Shown here piece by piece: positions 23,907-24,824 of a stretch of DNA of 24,824 bases. How positions within the stretch are numbered: position 1 is the stretch's first letter; the number at the start of each line of letters is the position of its first letter. Source of the stretch: UA16 sp965661575 (lineage in GTDB: Bacteria > Bacteroidota > Bacteroidia > Flavobacteriales_D > Sanyastnellaceae); the NCBI GenBank assembly GCA_965661575.1, contig CBFIEJ010000034.1:1-24824 (forward strand), given 5' to 3'. Below the pieces are notes generated by a model, which saw nothing but the letters and a program-made list of their open reading frames with translations, was not told the origin of the DNA and ran no database searches. Made by a program: the position numbers and the translations under genes.

Positions 23907-24824
23907 ATGCGTTCACTAAACTTGCTCATTGCGTTGGCTTTCATCGGATTTAGTTCCGGGATGGTTGCTCAATGCGGACTCTTTTTCTCAGAATATGCGG
24001 AAGGGTCTTCCAACAACAAATACCTCGAAATTTACAACCCAACTGATGAGGACGTCTCTTTGGATGGCTACGCTTTCCCTAGCGTTAGTAATGCTCCAGA
24101 TTCGCCTGGGGTGCATGAGTATTGGAATACCTTCACTGAAGGCGCTGTAGTTGCTGCTGGTGGAGTGTACGTGATTACCCACGGATCGGCTGATCCTGCT
24201 ATCTTGGCTTTTGCAGATCAAAATCACACCTACTTGTCCAATGGAGACGACGGCTATGCGTTGGTTTATGGGACTGAAGACGATTATGTGTTTATCGACG
24301 TTATTGGTGACTTTGAAGCGGATCCGGGATCTGGATGGGAGGTAGCAGGTACAGGAAACGGAACGAAAGACCATACGCTAGTGCGTAAAAGCGATGTGAA
24401 TGCTGGAGTAGGATATGACTGGGCTTCTGCAGCAGGAACAAATGCTGATGACTCTCAGTGGATTGTTTACAACCAAGACGAGTGGTCATACTTGGGGAGC
24501 CATGTATGGACAGGAACTTGCGGAGCTGCCGTCCCAGGTTGCACAAACGCAAACGCTTCCAACTACAACAGCGCGGCAACAACAGACGACGGTTCTTGCA
24601 CCTTCGATAATGCGTGCAACGCAGATGGTGTTGTTGTCACTACAGGGAGTCTCTATTACGATCCCGCAAACCTGAGCATCGAGCCTGGTGTAACAGTGGT
24701 TTGGGAAAATGTGGGTGGCACGCACAATGCGAATGGAACAACCAACACCATTACCGGTGAATCATTTGGAAATCCAGTGGACTTCTACTTCGCACCAGTT
24801 TCTGCAAGCACGGGGAATGAGGCT
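23907..24824 (+). CDS. Secreted lamin-tail-domain protein with cupredoxin-like domain (3' end beyond window)
   Basis: The frame from the ATG at 23907 is open to the right edge (306 codons, no stop). Residues 1-22 are a signal peptide ending in MVAQ. A lamin-tail domain follows at about 24-165, with the typical opening FSEYAEGSSNNKYLEIYNP. Residues 210-231 (PGCTNANASNYNSAATTDDG then SC) are a Cys-bounded repeat common in Bacteroidota surface proteins. From about 240 a plastocyanin/cupredoxin-like domain begins (SLYYDPANLSIEPGVTVVW, then GGTHNANG with His273 as a possible copper ligand); its remaining ligands would lie beyond the edge. Such proteins usually end in a type IX secretion sorting domain, but the C-terminus is not visible. 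The 160-bp gap upstream, after rnhB, holds a weak TAATC/GATTA hairpin and T-rich sequence and no recognisable gene. Confidence 0.8.
   Translation, partial: MRSLNLLIALAFIGFSSGMVAQCGLFFSEYAEGSSNNKYLEIYNPTDEDVSLDGYAFPSVSNAPDSPGVHEYWNTFTEGAVVAAGGVYVITHGSADPAILAFADQNHTYLSNGDDGYALVYGTEDDYVFIDVIGDFEADPGSGWEVAGTGNGTKDHTLVRKSDVNAGVGYDWASAAGTNADDSQWIVYNQDEWSYLGSHVWTGTCGAAVPGCTNANASNYNSAATTDDGSCTFDNACNADGVVVTTGSLYYDPANLSIEPGVTVVWENVGGTHNANGTTNTITGESFGNPVDFYFAPVSASTGNEA

Overview
The window looks like a chromosomal segment of a Bacteroidota bacterium, probably a marine, Flavobacteriales-like lineage. This is an inference. It rests on the linked order porX (response regulator fused to a PglZ/alkaline-phosphatase domain), tsaE and a Bacteroidota-type alanine dehydrogenase. 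Other support comes from an OstA-like protein of the Bacteroidota type, a ClpP with a long N-terminal extension, a lamin-tail protein with a 'GCTxxxAxNYNxxAxxDDGSC' motif, and -7 boxes of the TAnnTTTG/TAnnTTCG type. Genes are tightly packed: no intergenic gap exceeds about 160 bp, apart from the stretch that holds a tRNA.

Layout. 1-1160: 3' part of ribonuclease E/G (+), converging on an HD-domain phosphohydrolase (-, 1163-2395). From the divergent gap at 2396-2497, which holds an 18-bp near-palindrome, porX-tsaE-ald runs on the + strand to 5814. It converges on and overlaps a minus-strand quality-control and repair block transcribed right to left: tRNA-Leu(UAG), tig, clpP, clpX, mutS (12050 down to 5806).

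12109-16166 (+) is an envelope block. It holds an OstA/LptA-like protein whose reading frame breaks near 13130, then a pair of translationally coupled secreted proteins of unrecognised function that look like outer-membrane beta-barrels. 16192-17982 (+) is efp followed 3 bp later by an RsbU/SpoIIE-type protein phosphatase. 17986-22004 (-) is a polysaccharide assembly operon, transcribed wzx-like flippase, wzz-like chain-length protein, wzy/waaL-like polymerase or ligase. Diverging from it (+) are a GT4 glycosyltransferase and rnhB, joined by an ATGA overlap. The right edge (23907 onward, open-ended) encodes a secreted protein with a lamin-tail domain followed by what looks like the start of a cupredoxin domain.

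How the genes fit together. Most are housekeeping: RNA decay, tRNA t6A synthesis, protein folding and proteolysis, mismatch repair, EF-P, RNase HII. The accessory theme is the cell envelope: PorX (regulator of type IX secretion in relatives), an LPS-transport-like protein, putative outer-membrane barrels, polysaccharide export and polymerisation, and a likely T9SS-type secreted protein. I did not see a defence system, CRISPR array, insertion sequence, phage gene or clear novel multi-gene system. The least explained elements are the coupled beta-barrel pair (13807-16166), the frame break in the OstA-like gene, the palindrome upstream of porX, and the lamin-tail/cupredoxin protein.
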